DNA of 60,147 nt from Fidelibacterota bacterium (lineage in GTDB: Bacteria > Fidelibacterota > Marinisomatia > Marinisomatales > TCS55): contig JAPYRG010000014.1 in the NCBI GenBank assembly GCA_029936965.1, positions 1 to 60,147 of the forward strand, written 5' to 3'. Position 1 is the stretch's first letter, and each line of letters starts with the position of its first letter. Positions 26,502 through 36,692 of the stretch are shown here, piece after piece. A model generated the notes under the pieces. That model made no database searches, was not told where the DNA came from, and saw only the letters and a program-made list of their open reading frames with translations. Both the position numbers and the translations under genes were made by a program.

Positions 26502-27711
26502 TTCATCGCAAAATTTCCCATTATCAGTTATACTTTTACCATTAGTGCTAACACTAATTGGTTTGATTGCTTTATTTAGTATTAGTGTAAATCAATTTGG
26601 TGTTATTGCTGTAACTGCGTTTACTAAGCAATTACTTTTTATGATTCCTGCAATCGGTGGGTTCTTAGTGATTTTATTTATCCCAAAATATATAATACAT
26701 AAATATATTTATTTTGCTTATGGTGCAATTTTATTACTTGTTACTGTTCCATTCTTATTAAGTACAATAGCTGGTACGCATCGTTGGATCAATATTGGGC
26801 TCCCAGTTGCTTTTCAGCCGTCAGAATTTGCTAAGTGGATTGTAGTGGTATGTTTAGCAAAATACCTTTCCGATCATAACTTAGAAATAAAAAAGTTCCG
26901 TACATTAATATTTCCTATTTTAATTGCTTTGTTTCCAGCTGCAATTATTCTTCAGCAACCAGATCTTGGAACTGCATTAATTTTGCTAACTCCAGTATTT
27001 CCTATGTTATACTGGGTAGGATCTAGGCCATTTCATCTATTCATTCTTATGGCTCCGATTTTTAGTATTGGAACAGCATTTCACAATGTTTCCTTTACGT
27101 CATGGGCTATTATTATGGGAATAATTGTATATATTGCTCGACCAAATTTAATTTTTGGCATAGTCTTGTATTTTGTAAATATATTTCTAGGATTATTGGC
27201 TCCTTTACTATGGAATGGATTAAGACCTTATCAACAAAAAAGAATTTTGACTTTATTTAATCCAGAATTAGATCCTCTTGGAGCAGCATATCAAACAATA
27301 CAAAGTAAAGTTGCAATTGGATCTGGTGGTTTTTTTGGTAAAGGAATGGGAGAGGGAACACAGACGCATTTAAAATTTCTTCCAGTTCAAGAATCTGACT
27401 TTATCATTTCTGTTATTGGGGAAGAATTTGGTTTTATAACCATAGCATTTATGCTAGTGGTTTTTGCTCTGTTTATATTGAAAATTGTAAATCTAGCTTA
27501 TTATTCGAAAGAGCGTTTTGCTGGGTTAGTACTTATTGGAATTGCAACAATATTTTTGTCTCATGTGTTTGTAAATACTGCTATGTCTATAGGATTGATT
27601 CCAGTGAAAGGCCTACCTTTACCGTTTATATCTGCTGGTGGCTCTTTTTTATTATCCTGTTATGTAATGGTGTCTTTAATTATTAAAATGGGAATGGAGA
27701 CTATTGAGTAA
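26482..27711 (+). CDS. rodA: RodA peptidoglycan glycosyltransferase (SEDS)
   Basis: A 409-residue polytopic membrane protein of the SEDS family with about ten helices. Conserved stretches are GTHRWINIGLPVAFQPSEFAK, QQPDLGTALILL, and near the end GLIPVKGLPLPFISAGGS. RodA polymerises lipid II into glycan strands with PBP2, whose gene it overlaps by 20 bases. It closes the mre operon. Confidence 0.96.
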   Translation: MVKAAYNSSQNFPLSVILLPLVLTLIGLIALFSISVNQFGVIAVTAFTKQLLFMIPAIGGFLVILFIPKYIIHKYIYFAYGAILLLVTVPFLLSTIAGTHRWINIGLPVAFQPSEFAKWIVVVCLAKYLSDHNLEIKKFRTLIFPILIALFPAAIILQQPDLGTALILLTPVFPMLYWVGSRPFHLFILMAPIFSIGTAFHNVSFTSWAIIMGIIVYIARPNLIFGIVLYFVNIFLGLLAPLLWNGLRPYQQKRILTLFNPELDPLGAAYQTIQSKVAIGSGGFFGKGMGEGTQTHLKFLPVQESDFIISVIGEEFGFITIAFMLVVFALFILKIVNLAYYSKERFAGLVLIGIATIFLSHVFVNTAMSIGLIPVKGLPLPFISAGGSFLLSCYVMVSLIIKMGMETIE

Positions 27712-27784
27712 CTATTAAAAGGAATTGATGTTAGTATCATAGATAGCTAGATTGCAGATTAACTTTTGTATCATTCGCACACAT

Positions 27785-28627
27785 ATGAGAAATCCTATTT
27801 TGAATAAATCTATATTATATTTTACTGTTTATTGTGTCTTTTTGATGATTTCAACCATCGAGGTTTCCTTTGCGCAACAGACAGATATAAAAAGAGAATT
27901 AAAAAGATTGAATGCAAAGATAGATCGTGAAAGAGTAAGAACTGATTCGCTAGAAACCCAAATTAGTATTTTATTGCCTGATCTAAGAAACACATTGAGA
28001 GCCACCGTTGATGCAAAAAAACAGACTGATTCTGTTGCGATTTTACTTATAAATCGTATAAATACTCTTCAAAATAAAATTAGAATGTTAGAAGATAAAT
28101 CTATTTACACTGATAGTACAAATTTTGAAATTCTTGCTCAATTAGTAATGATTGAGAATAAGATTATTACATTAACGAATAGTTTTACAGAAATGTATAG
28201 TTTGCGTTCTGATAAACAACAAGCCAGTATTAAAGCTAAAATTAGTCCGGTAGAATACAAGAAAAAGTATATTGAGGCTTTAAGTTATTATCAGAATGGT
28301 GATTATAGTCAAGCTATAACTGGTTTTTCAAATTTAGTAATAGAGGACCCTTCAAATCTACTAGCTGATAACAGTCAGTATTGGTTAGCAGAATGTTATT
28401 ATTCAACAAAGAATTATAAGAGAGCCATATTAGAATTTGAAAAGGTATTTACTTTCCCAGGAACTGATAAAGATGATGACTCTCAATTAAAACTCGCTCT
28501 TTCTTATCAAAGCCTTGGTAACCTTGTAAAAGCTCGTGAAGAGTATCAGCGTATGGTTGATTATTTTCCAAGTAGTGAATATTTTAGTAGAGCTAAAGAA
28601 TCACTAAGGCAATTAAGCTTAGAATAA
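27785..28627 (+). CDS. CpoB/YbgF-like periplasmic TPR protein, 280 aa
   Basis: I use ATG 27785 rather than the upstream in-frame TTG (27752) because it places the signal peptide (YFTVYCVFLMISTIEVSFAQ) at the N-terminus. A coiled coil follows (about 30-130). Then come three tetratricopeptide-type repeats at the C-terminus: YIEALSYYQNGDYSQAITGF, SQYWLAECYYSTKNYKRAIL and LKLALSYQSLGNLVKAREEY. This is the CpoB layout (trimeric coil plus TPR), where the protein links outer-membrane constriction to wall synthesis. No tol or pal genes are nearby, so the role is by analogy. Confidence 0.75.
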   Translation: MRNPILNKSILYFTVYCVFLMISTIEVSFAQQTDIKRELKRLNAKIDRERVRTDSLETQISILLPDLRNTLRATVDAKKQTDSVAILLINRINTLQNKIRMLEDKSIYTDSTNFEILAQLVMIENKIITLTNSFTEMYSLRSDKQQASIKAKISPVEYKKKYIEALSYYQNGDYSQAITGFSNLVIEDPSNLLADNSQYWLAECYYSTKNYKRAILEFEKVFTFPGTDKDDDSQLKLALSYQSLGNLVKAREEYQRMVDYFPSSEYFSRAKESLRQLSLE

Positions 28628-28642
28628 ATTTCCATTATAAGT

Positions 28643-29464
28643 ATGAAATTAAAAATATTTTATTTAACTACTGAGATAGTTCCGTTCGCAAACACTTCAT
28701 CTTTGGCGGAATTTTCTGCTAAAGTTCCTTTGCTATTGCAGGATAAAGAACATGATATTAGAACAATTATTCCTAAGTATGGATATGTGAGTGAGAGAAA
28801 ATATATTCTTAGAGAAGTAATTAGATTGAGAGAAATACCATTTGAATTTGGAAAAGAAAACGTTATTGCTTCCGCAAAAAGCGCATTTATACCTAAGACA
28901 CGTGTTCAAGTTTATTTTTTAGAGGATACTAAAAGATTTAAACCTTTGACTAACTTAATATATAAAGCAAAGAATGGCAGAGTAATCTCGGATATTCATG
29001 ATAGGTTTGCATTTTTTTCCAAAGCATCTTTGGCTATACTTCCTCATTTATTCTGGAAGCCTGATTTAATGTGGTGTAATGGTTGGCAGTCTGCATTGGT
29101 TTCAGCATTTTACAAACAACATTATAAAGATGATGATTTTTATGGCAATATCAAATCAGTTCTTGTTGTGCATAACTATGAAGAAGAATATTTGGATATT
29201 GAAAAGGGTTTATTTTCTAAGATTGGCTTAACTGAACCTGAAGGGATAAACAAAGGCGTAATAAATGCATATGAAGCTGCTGCGCAAAACGTAGATTTAA
29301 TTATTGCTATAGATACTCCAGCTAATGATGTGTCAAAAAAGTTAATAAAACTTCCTAGTATCAAGAAAAGTAAGTTGTTAATTGTTAAAACTTCTGATGA
29401 ATCTCCAGATTATGAAAATGTCGCTGCAAAGATTGATAATGGTTTGCAGAAACTTTATAGTTAA
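28643..29464 (+). CDS. Degenerate starch/glycogen synthase-like (GT5 N-terminal domain only), 273 aa
   Basis: Homologous to the N-terminal catalytic half of GT5 glycogen synthases: the opening LKIFYLTTEIVPFA, then HDIRTIIPKYG, the FFSKASLAILPHLFWKPDL block, and WCNGWQSALVSAF. The second Rossmann domain, which carries most of the nucleotide-sugar site, is absent. The family's K-x-GGL-x-D loop is replaced by NTSSLAEF, so the ADP-glucose-binding lysine is lost. It is almost certainly not a glycogen synthase. From memory, short proteins of this kind occur in Bacteroidetes near DUF4270-type lipoproteins, like the gene that follows here. Confidence 0.75.
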   Translation: MKLKIFYLTTEIVPFANTSSLAEFSAKVPLLLQDKEHDIRTIIPKYGYVSERKYILREVIRLREIPFEFGKENVIASAKSAFIPKTRVQVYFLEDTKRFKPLTNLIYKAKNGRVISDIHDRFAFFSKASLAILPHLFWKPDLMWCNGWQSALVSAFYKQHYKDDDFYGNIKSVLVVHNYEEEYLDIEKGLFSKIGLTEPEGINKGVINAYEAAAQNVDLIIAIDTPANDVSKKLIKLPSIKKSKLLIVKTSDESPDYENVAAKIDNGLQKLYS

Positions 29465-29489
29465 TCTATCGTATTACTAATATTATTTT

Positions 29490-30746
29490 ATGCAAAATAT
29501 TCATCTTTCTGTTTGTTTATTTCTATTGATTGCAATATCTGGTTGTCTGGAAAATACTGTTTCAGCTGATTTAAATGATCCAGGTATGATGCATGATACA
29601 TTATCTATTTCTTCGATAATGGGTTTTAATTATCAAACTCCTCCACAGCTTGGTAACTCTACACTTTTATATTTAGGAACAGATTCTAGTGGATTTCAAA
29701 ATCCTTTTGTGTTATTTATAGTTCAAAGCAGTAGCATCAATACATCTGAGACATTTGATTCATTAATAGACTCTACTATTGAAATTGATAGCGCAAAATT
29801 TATACTCACATTGAATAACGATACGATTGAAACAGGCATGATATTTGACTTGTATTATTTCCCAAATTCTGGAGATTCTATTTTCAGTGAATCTAATAGT
29901 AATTATTTAAATTTAATTGAAAGCGAGCTTTCTACAGAATATGTATCTAGTGGAAGATTATTTCAAAGATTGCCGGATTCTACTGAGAATATATATCCTA
30001 CGCTTTCATTTAATGTATTAAATATTATCCAATCATTTATTGATTCTTCTAATATAAATCAAAATAGAACCCTATTGGTAAAGCCTAAATTTGATTTATC
30101 ACATACGTTATCCTTTAAAAGTAGTGAATCAGGTTTTGCATTTGCTCCACAATTACATATTTTCACTCATGATACAACCTATATAGATTCAACATCTGAT
30201 TCTGTTTCTGTAGATACATTATCGCATGAGTTTATTTCCACTGATGATTTGTCCATAATTATTCCCCCTACGGTTTCTAGTGTTCCAGGCCAACTTACTT
30301 TAGGAAGAGGACTATCTTATAAAGGGTTGATAGAAATATCAGATCTAGATTCTTTTTTATTGCCACTACCAGAGCAATCGATCATTACGAAAGCTGAATT
30401 ATCATTTTATTATCCTATTGATACAACTCAACCTAATTTCTATTTGCAAGTACAACCCGTTTCTGATACAATACATTATGAACAACTTCAAGGTGTTTTA
30501 TTAGAGGACCCGATTGAAGTGATTTCCAATATACTGCCAGTCGTAAATATTTCTAACAATGGAAAGGTTGTTCTAAATATTAGAGAATATTTACAATTAA
30601 TTCATTTTGGGTATGTTTCAAATTATGGATTAAAACTTGAAGTTATCAATACTTCAAATCCGTTTAATCTTTATTCTTTATATTCACACTCTTCATTAAT
30701 TGATTCATTAAACCCAGAATTATTTATCCATTATGTTTCTCCGTAA
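29490..30746 (+). CDS. Surface lipoprotein, DUF4270-like, 418 aa
   Basis: The signal peptide ends with a lipobox, ISGC (Cys about 18). The body is predicted mostly beta and rich in Ser, Thr, Asp and Leu, with repeated pattern '-DSAKFILTLNNDT-' and 'ITKAELSFYYPID' (strand plus turn). This recalls DUF4270-type lipoproteins of Bacteroidetes, which also follow a short GT5-like gene, but the match is only by pattern and context. It overlaps the following barrel gene by 14 bases, suggesting a functional pair. Confidence 0.7.
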   Translation: MQNIHLSVCLFLLIAISGCLENTVSADLNDPGMMHDTLSISSIMGFNYQTPPQLGNSTLLYLGTDSSGFQNPFVLFIVQSSSINTSETFDSLIDSTIEIDSAKFILTLNNDTIETGMIFDLYYFPNSGDSIFSESNSNYLNLIESELSTEYVSSGRLFQRLPDSTENIYPTLSFNVLNIIQSFIDSSNINQNRTLLVKPKFDLSHTLSFKSSESGFAFAPQLHIFTHDTTYIDSTSDSVSVDTLSHEFISTDDLSIIIPPTVSSVPGQLTLGRGLSYKGLIEISDLDSFLLPLPEQSIITKAELSFYYPIDTTQPNFYLQVQPVSDTIHYEQLQGVLLEDPIEVISNILPVVNISNNGKVVLNIREYLQLIHFGYVSNYGLKLEVINTSNPFNLYSLYSHSSLIDSLNPELFIHYVSP

Positions 30747-32097
30747 GAAATATTATCAGCTATTAATAATTTTGTTTTCCTTTAATTATGCTCAGGATGT
30801 ATATAGCGCATATGGGGTTGGTGAAATGTTATTATCACATAATGCATCTGTAATAGGAACTGGGAGTATAGGTTTAATGCCTAATTTCCAAAGGAATGTC
30901 TCTCTAAGCAATCCTTCTACTTGGATAAATATGCCTTTTGCTTATGTCTCGATTAATTATGGTGGAGTGCAAATTGAGGATAAATTGAATAATAATATTC
31001 TATCTGGATTAAATCAATTCCAATTTATTCTCCCAATAAAAGGTAGATATGCTATTGGAATTGGCTTTCAGCCCTATAGCTCACAATTATACTCTTTAAA
31101 ATCAAATAATACTGAAATTAAATATATACAGCAGGATACACTCAATTTTAATAGAATGATAAATGGAGGTGGAGGAATATCAGATTTTTCTTTTTCACTA
31201 TCTGCAAGATTTACAAATACAGAAAAAGGAGCTTTAAAGTTTAATTATCTTTTTGGATCGAGTAGAAATCAGATAGCTTATTCTTTAAATGAAGGAAATA
31301 ATGGACTAGACGATAATTTTAATGGAGTGATAGATGAAGATGGCGAAAACAGTGTTAATTATATTTATAATCAACGAAATATCTATGATGGTACGTTAAT
31401 TAACGGATACTTGTCTTCTAATCGATTATATATTGGTAAGCGAAGTCTAACAATAAGTATGTCATTTAATTCTATATTGAATCCTTTTAGAATAAATAAT
31501 TATTCATTTTACCCTTTTGAAGATATAAATAATAATGGTTATTACGATATTAATGATTATCCCCAACCAGCTGGTAATGATTCCATACCCCCTTCAGCAT
31601 TGAAATCTGAATTTAAAAATCAATTCATACCATCTCAATACGCTATTGGTTTTAATCTTGAATTAACCGAAATGTTGAATTTGCAGGCTGAACTCTCAGA
31701 TTGGTCTGATTTAGCAAATAATGAAAATAATATGCTATCAAATATGAATTATCAATTGACTGATTATCGGCATATTAATATATCTGCTATTAGATTTGCT
31801 AGGGCTTTGCCTCGATATTGGTATGAAAGCGTCCATTTTAGATCTGGAATATTTTTTCGCGAATATAATTTGAAAAAGCACATATTAAATGATAATAACT
31901 TTGTCAAATATGATTATAATGATATAGGCTTATCTATTGGGCTTGGCGTTAAATTTGGTTTTACGAAAAATCAATTAGATTTTGGTTTAAATCTCATCAG
32001 TAGATCTGATTCAATTAATAATGATAAATTCATTACTAATTTCAATATAGGACTTACTATAGGGGATATATGGTTTGTTAAACGGAGGTCTAAATAA
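30733..32097 (+). CDS. Outer-membrane barrel protein with calcium-type loops, 454 aa
   Basis: It has an N-terminal signal peptide (YYQLLIILFSFNYAQ). The remaining sequence has alternating hydrophobic and polar strands with aromatic ends and finishes in a typical barrel tail. Two Asp/Asn-rich loops, NNGLDDNFNGVIDEDGEN (about 190-207) and DINNNGYYDINDYP (about 267-280), look like EF-hand or dockerin-type calcium sites placed in surface loops. It is probably an outer-membrane protein made with the lipoprotein before it. No specific family assigned. Confidence 0.75.
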   Translation: MFLRKKYYQLLIILFSFNYAQDVYSAYGVGEMLLSHNASVIGTGSIGLMPNFQRNVSLSNPSTWINMPFAYVSINYGGVQIEDKLNNNILSGLNQFQFILPIKGRYAIGIGFQPYSSQLYSLKSNNTEIKYIQQDTLNFNRMINGGGGISDFSFSLSARFTNTEKGALKFNYLFGSSRNQIAYSLNEGNNGLDDNFNGVIDEDGENSVNYIYNQRNIYDGTLINGYLSSNRLYIGKRSLTISMSFNSILNPFRINNYSFYPFEDINNNGYYDINDYPQPAGNDSIPPSALKSEFKNQFIPSQYAIGFNLELTEMLNLQAELSDWSDLANNENNMLSNMNYQLTDYRHINISAIRFARALPRYWYESVHFRSGIFFREYNLKKHILNDNNFVKYDYNDIGLSIGLGVKFGFTKNQLDFGLNLISRSDSINNDKFITNFNIGLTIGDIWFVKRRSK

Positions 32098-32099
32098 TA

Positions 32100-33380
32100 A
32101 TGATAACTTTTTATAATAATATTAAATATAATTTGAAAATTTTTTCAATTTTCATTCTAGTTTTTTTTAGCATGATGTGTGTTCCGCCACCAGATGCTTC
32201 AGAATCAGATAATAATGAAAAAGAACAAGCATATTGGGATTCAGTTCGTGCTGTTATGTGTCCAAGGAAAATGAGTAGTGCTGCTGAGTATTATAAGAAT
32301 CGAGATTGGGAATCTACTGCAAGAATTTATGGCGATATTGTTAAATATAGGTGCGATCAAGATGACCCTGAGCAAGTATACCAATACTACGCTATTGCTT
32401 TTGAGTATTTAGGAAGATTTGATAGCTCCGAATATGTACTTTTGAAAGGATTGCAGTTTTTACCTGACAATATAAATCTTCGCAAACGTCTCGCATATTC
32501 TTATAAAAAGCAAGGGAAGCTTGAACAGGAAATAATGGAATATAGTCGTTTATCTGACCTTATCCCTGATGATATATCTATTAAGACAGAATTGGCAAAA
32601 CTGTATGGAGAGCAAATCCTCTATGATGATCAAATCGATATATTAAGACAAATATTAGATCTTGATCCAAATAATGAAAATGCGCAAGGAGATATAGCAA
32701 GAGTGTACGAGCTTACGGGTAGAGATCCTCTTCAAATTTATGGAGAGCGTTTCAGAAATAATCCCGATAATGTTTCCTATGGATTAGATTTTGCTGAACG
32801 TTTATTAAATGCCGATAGACCTGAAGATGCCATTGATGTTTTGAAGCAAGTAATTGTACAAGATAAAACCAGTAAAGTAGCATATCGCAAATTAGGTTTG
32901 GCCTACGATAGAGCAGATCAATATGATAATGCATCCAATGCTTATGAAGAATTACATGCGCTTGATCCTCGTGATTTTAGAGTTGCAATTCAAGTATCCG
33001 ATATAAATATAGCAGCTGGAAACTATGGTAAATCAATGCGATGGGCAGAAAAGGCAATTACATCATCTAAATCAGGTGAAGCTTACGGTCAGCTAGGAAA
33101 TGTTTATTATAAATCCTTTCAAGAATGTAGATCTGCAGATCTTTCTACTGATGATAGGATAATTGCATCTTTGGCATATCAAAGCTTTAAATTAGCAGAA
33201 GAAAATGATTATAGAAGATTCCATAATTCACTTTTATGGCTTGAAGAGAATGAAGTTCTGTTTGGTCGCTCACAATGGTTTATGCTTGATGCTAATAATA
33301 AAAAACAAGGTTATATAAAACCAGATGCAGAATGTTATAAATGGGTAGAAAAAAAGTTAAAAAAAGATCCTAGCTGGTAA
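32100..33380 (+). CDS. TPR-repeat lipoprotein, 426 aa
   Basis: The signal peptide ends in SMMC, giving a lipid-modified Cys about 27. The rest is a helical solenoid of tetratricopeptide repeats: YKNRDWESTARIYGDIVKY, YEYL-type units, LAYSYKKQGKLEQEIMEYSR, LGLAYDRADQYDNASNAYEE and so on, about eight units. It starts three bases after the barrel gene, so it is part of the same group. Such lipoproteins usually serve as docking platforms in the periplasm. The partner is unknown. Confidence 0.85.
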   Translation: MITFYNNIKYNLKIFSIFILVFFSMMCVPPPDASESDNNEKEQAYWDSVRAVMCPRKMSSAAEYYKNRDWESTARIYGDIVKYRCDQDDPEQVYQYYAIAFEYLGRFDSSEYVLLKGLQFLPDNINLRKRLAYSYKKQGKLEQEIMEYSRLSDLIPDDISIKTELAKLYGEQILYDDQIDILRQILDLDPNNENAQGDIARVYELTGRDPLQIYGERFRNNPDNVSYGLDFAERLLNADRPEDAIDVLKQVIVQDKTSKVAYRKLGLAYDRADQYDNASNAYEELHALDPRDFRVAIQVSDINIAAGNYGKSMRWAEKAITSSKSGEAYGQLGNVYYKSFQECRSADLSTDDRIIASLAYQSFKLAEENDYRRFHNSLLWLEENEVLFGRSQWFMLDANNKKQGYIKPDAECYKWVEKKLKKDPSW

Positions 33381-33393
33381 TATATGATCTGTC

Positions 33394-34704
33394 ATGACTA
33401 ACACACCGCTTAAAACCTCGGATCCTGAACTTTTTAATATTTTATTTAATGAAATAGTAAGACAGGAGACAACTCTCGAGTTAATTGCATCAGAAAATTT
33501 TGTTAGTTACCCTGTTCTAGAGATGGCTGGAGGTATAATGACTAATAAATACGCAGAAGGATATCCAGGGAAGCGTTACTATGGAGGTTGTGAGTTTGTT
33601 GATCAGGCAGAAAATCTAGCAAAAGATAGAGCGAACAGATTATTTGGGGTAGAGTACTCAAATGTGCAACCACACTCCGGTTCGCAGGCTAATATGGCTG
33701 TTTTAATGACATTTGTCAAACCCGGCGATACGATATTAGGGCTTGATCTAGCACATGGAGGTCATCTTACCCATGGCAGCAAAGTAAATTTTTCAGGAAA
33801 ATTATATAATTCAATATTTTATCAAGTTGATAAAGATACTGGATTAGTTAATTTTGATGAAGTTATTAAGTTAGCGCGAGAACATAAGCCAAAATTAATT
33901 ATCTGCGGTGGTTCAGCGTATCCTCGGTTTATCGAGTTTCAAGATTTTAAGCAAATTGCTGATGATGTAGGTTCATATCTAATGGCGGATATTGCACACT
34001 CGTCAGGTCTAGTCGCGGCTGGAATCCATCCATCTCCAGCACCTTTTTGCAATGTAATCACAACTACTACTCATAAAACCTTACGGGGACCTCGCGGTGG
34101 AATGATTATGATGGGAAAGGATGATTTAAATCCTTGGGATATCGTTGCACCGAAATCTGGAAGAGTAAAGAATATTTCTGAGCTTTTAGATAATGCTGTG
34201 ATGCCTGGAGTTCAAGGTGGTCCATTAATGCATATTATTGCAGCGAAAGCGGTTGCATTTGGAGAAGCTTTGCGACCTGAATTTAAAGTATATGCACAAC
34301 AAATTATTGATAATGCAAAGACTATGGCTGATGAATTTATTACCCGAGGCTATCAACTTGTATCTGGCGGAACAGACACACACGTTATCCTTATTGATTT
34401 AACTAATAAAGATATTACTGGAAAAGTTGCAGAAAAATCTTTAGAGAAGGCAGGTATCACAGTTAATAAAAATATGATCCCCTTTGATGAAAAGAGTCCA
34501 TTCATTACTAGTGGTATTAGAATTGGGACTCCTGCAATTACTACAAGAGGAATGCAAAGAGATGATATGAAAAAAATTGTATCTTTAATTGATACAGTGA
34601 TTAATAACCCAAATGATGATCAAAAACTATTTTCTGTGAAAACTGAAGTAAAAGAATTATGCAAATTTTTTCCTTTATACCCGGAATTACGAGATCAAAA
34701 CTGA
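33394..34704 (+). CDS. glyA: Serine hydroxymethyltransferase
   Basis: A 436-residue GlyA. Family blocks are [39 protein letters not shown], and the PLP-lysine site [14 protein letters not shown] (about 226-239). The enzyme converts serine and tetrahydrofolate into glycine and 5,10-methylene-THF and feeds one-carbon metabolism. Its 3' end may overlap the next frame, but the start of that next gene is uncertain. Confidence 0.97.
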   Translation: MTNTPLKTSDPELFNILFNEIVRQETTLELIASENFVSYPVLEMAGGIMTNKYAEGYPGKRYYGGCEFVDQAENLAKDRANRLFGVEYSNVQPHSGSQANMAVLMTFVKPGDTILGLDLAHGGHLTHGSKVNFSGKLYNSIFYQVDKDTGLVNFDEVIKLAREHKPKLIICGGSAYPRFIEFQDFKQIADDVGSYLMADIAHSSGLVAAGIHPSPAPFCNVITTTTHKTLRGPRGGMIMMGKDDLNPWDIVAPKSGRVKNISELLDNAVMPGVQGGPLMHIIAAKAVAFGEALRPEFKVYAQQIIDNAKTMADEFITRGYQLVSGGTDTHVILIDLTNKDITGKVAEKSLEKAGITVNKNMIPFDEKSPFITSGIRIGTPAITTRGMQRDDMKKIVSLIDTVINNPNDDQKLFSVKTEVKELCKFFPLYPELRDQN

Positions 34705-34715
34705 TACAGATTAGA

Positions 34716-35693
34716 TTGCTGTCAGTTGTCAAACTTAAGACTGATAAAATATTCTGTATAATCATTATCATATTTTGTTTTTTCAACCAGTCTTGTTCAA
34801 CAACATCAATTCTGAGAACTACTCCTAATACCGTTGAGTCATTTATGATGAAGAGATCTAATTCTATACTAAAAAAAGACTATTCAAAAATTTCATCTGA
34901 CAGATTATTAAATCATTCAATTTTCTTAACAATGACTGGATTTGGTTTTGTTATGGAAAATGCTGAAAAAGCCTTAGATGAGGATTATCAAACAGGAATT
35001 GATTTATATAAAGAAGCAAACAAGTATTTTGAAAGAGCAGTATTTTTAGGGAATAAATATCTTATTATAAAATATCCAATTTTTGATGATTGGTTAAGAC
35101 AAAATATTTATTCTGATATAGAATTTACAAAAGATGATGTTGAAGCCTTGTATTGGTTAGCAGCAGCATATGGTGGCGCCGTAAGCTCTAGTCGTGGAAA
35201 TCCTCAATGGGTCATACATTTACCAAAAGTAGGTCAATTAATTGAAAAAGCGCTTGAGCTAAATCCAACATGGAATTATGGATCACTTTACTCAGTAATG
35301 ATATCTTATGCCACCACAATATCAGACACCCCTGAAAGAGATTGGGATATGAATGGCTATATAGGTGGATATAATCGGCTTGGGAAAGAATCTGATGTTA
35401 GCGGTTACTATAACAGCAATGGTGTGAGAGAGAGAGAGTATGTTGGCCTAAATATTGCTACTAATTATTACAATTTATCTTTAAAAGCTTCGAATGGTAT
35501 GGATTTAAGCTCACATCTCAGTTATGCAGAGAATGTTTTAGTGTTGCAACAAAATCGCTCAGAATTTATTAAGTTGCTCAATTTGGTAATTAAATCAAAA
35601 GAAAAAGAAGTAAAAGAATTGGAACTAGGTAATTATATGGCCAAGCAAAGGGCGCAATGGTTACTAAATAGAACAGAGGAGTTGTTTTATTAA
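34716..35693 (+). CDS. tatT: TatT-type lipoprotein of a TPR-associated TRAP transporter
   Basis: A lipoprotein (KIFCIIIIIFCFFNQSC signal) with helical repeats: YKEANKYFERAVFLGNKYLI, DVEALYWLAAAYGGAVSSSR, IEKALELNPTWNYGSLYSVM. This is the pattern of the TRAP T-component, first described in Treponema pallidum, where a TPR lipoprotein binds the TRAP substrate-binding protein. The next two genes encode that protein and the permease. A start at ATG 34659 would lie inside glyA; TTG 34716 puts the signal peptide at the N-terminus, so I prefer it, without strong evidence. Residues about 208-230 hold a DWDMNGYIGGYN loop also seen in the PorV-like protein at 38682. Confidence 0.8.
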   Translation: MLSVVKLKTDKIFCIIIIIFCFFNQSCSTTSILRTTPNTVESFMMKRSNSILKKDYSKISSDRLLNHSIFLTMTGFGFVMENAEKALDEDYQTGIDLYKEANKYFERAVFLGNKYLIIKYPIFDDWLRQNIYSDIEFTKDDVEALYWLAAAYGGAVSSSRGNPQWVIHLPKVGQLIEKALELNPTWNYGSLYSVMISYATTISDTPERDWDMNGYIGGYNRLGKESDVSGYYNSNGVREREYVGLNIATNYYNLSLKASNGMDLSSHLSYAENVLVLQQNRSEFIKLLNLVIKSKEKEVKELELGNYMAKQRAQWLLNRTEELFY

Positions 35694-36677
35694 ATGAAAA
35701 AAATAGTATTTATCATTGTATATCTTTGTATATGCAATTTATCAGCAAAAAAAATAATTATTAAGATGGCAAGCCTAGCTCCTAAAGGTACAGTATACCA
35801 TGGTATGCTTATTGAGATGGGCCAACAATGGAAAAAAGCTACCAATGGAGAAGTTATTCTGCGCGTTTATCCTGGAGGCATCATAGGTGATGAGCGAGAC
35901 ATGATAAGAAAAATAAGGTTAGGTCAATTTCATGCTGCAGCTGTTTCTACTGAAGGATTACATGAAATTAATCCAGATGTATATGTATTTTCCTTGCCGT
36001 TAGTATATGATAATTATGATGATGTAGAATGGATGAGATCTCAGATGGATGATAGGATACGCACAGGAATGAATAATAATGGTTTTGAATTGCTAACTTG
36101 GGCTGATGTTGGTTGGGTACATCATTTTTCAACTGAACCAGTTGTTTATCCTGAAGATTTAAAAGAGTTAAAGATGTTTGTATGGGCAGGCGGATATAAA
36201 GCAGCTGAATTATGGAAAAAAGGCGGTTTTCAACCTGTCCCATTAGCCTCTACGGATATTATGCCAGGTTTACAGACTGGTTTAATTCAATCAGCTTCAA
36301 CCGTGTCTATTTTTGCATTATCTCAGCAATTATTTGGAATAGCTAATTATATGTTAGATATGAAGTGGGGGTTATTGACTGGCGCTTTAATCATTGATTC
36401 TAGAACCTGGAATAGAATAAAACCTGAATATCAAAAGGCGATGGTGTCAATATCAAAAGCAATTATTGAATCAAAAACAAACGTAATTAGAGATGGTGGT
36501 GAAGAAGCAATTTTAGCTATGGAAGAATATGGTTTAAAAGTTCATCGTCAAACACCTGACGAGTTAAAAGTTTGGAAAGAGTTTGTAGGTTCTTGGGCGG
36601 ACGAAATTCGAGGTGGGTATATTCCTGTTGAATTATATGACACTGTTCAAGAAATAATGAATAGAAAACCTGAATAA
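35694..36677 (+). CDS. tatP: TRAP transporter substrate-binding protein (TatP/DctP-like)
   Basis: A periplasmic protein of 327 aa with a signal peptide (VFIIVYLCICNLSA). It shows the DctP pattern: IIIKMASLAPKGTVYHGM, WKKATNGEVILRVYPGGIIG and VPLASTDIMPGLQTGLIQS. In most DctP proteins a conserved Arg in the 'lkGlKiR' strand clamps the substrate carboxylate; here that strand reads LKELKMFVWAGG with no Arg. The ligand may not be a simple organic acid. The gene begins directly after the tatT stop. Confidence 0.88.
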   Translation: MKKIVFIIVYLCICNLSAKKIIIKMASLAPKGTVYHGMLIEMGQQWKKATNGEVILRVYPGGIIGDERDMIRKIRLGQFHAAAVSTEGLHEINPDVYVFSLPLVYDNYDDVEWMRSQMDDRIRTGMNNNGFELLTWADVGWVHHFSTEPVVYPEDLKELKMFVWAGGYKAAELWKKGGFQPVPLASTDIMPGLQTGLIQSASTVSIFALSQQLFGIANYMLDMKWGLLTGALIIDSRTWNRIKPEYQKAMVSISKAIIESKTNVIRDGGEEAILAMEEYGLKVHRQTPDELKVWKEFVGSWADEIRGGYIPVELYDTVQEIMNRKPE

Positions 36678-36692
36678 AATATTTATTTAAGA

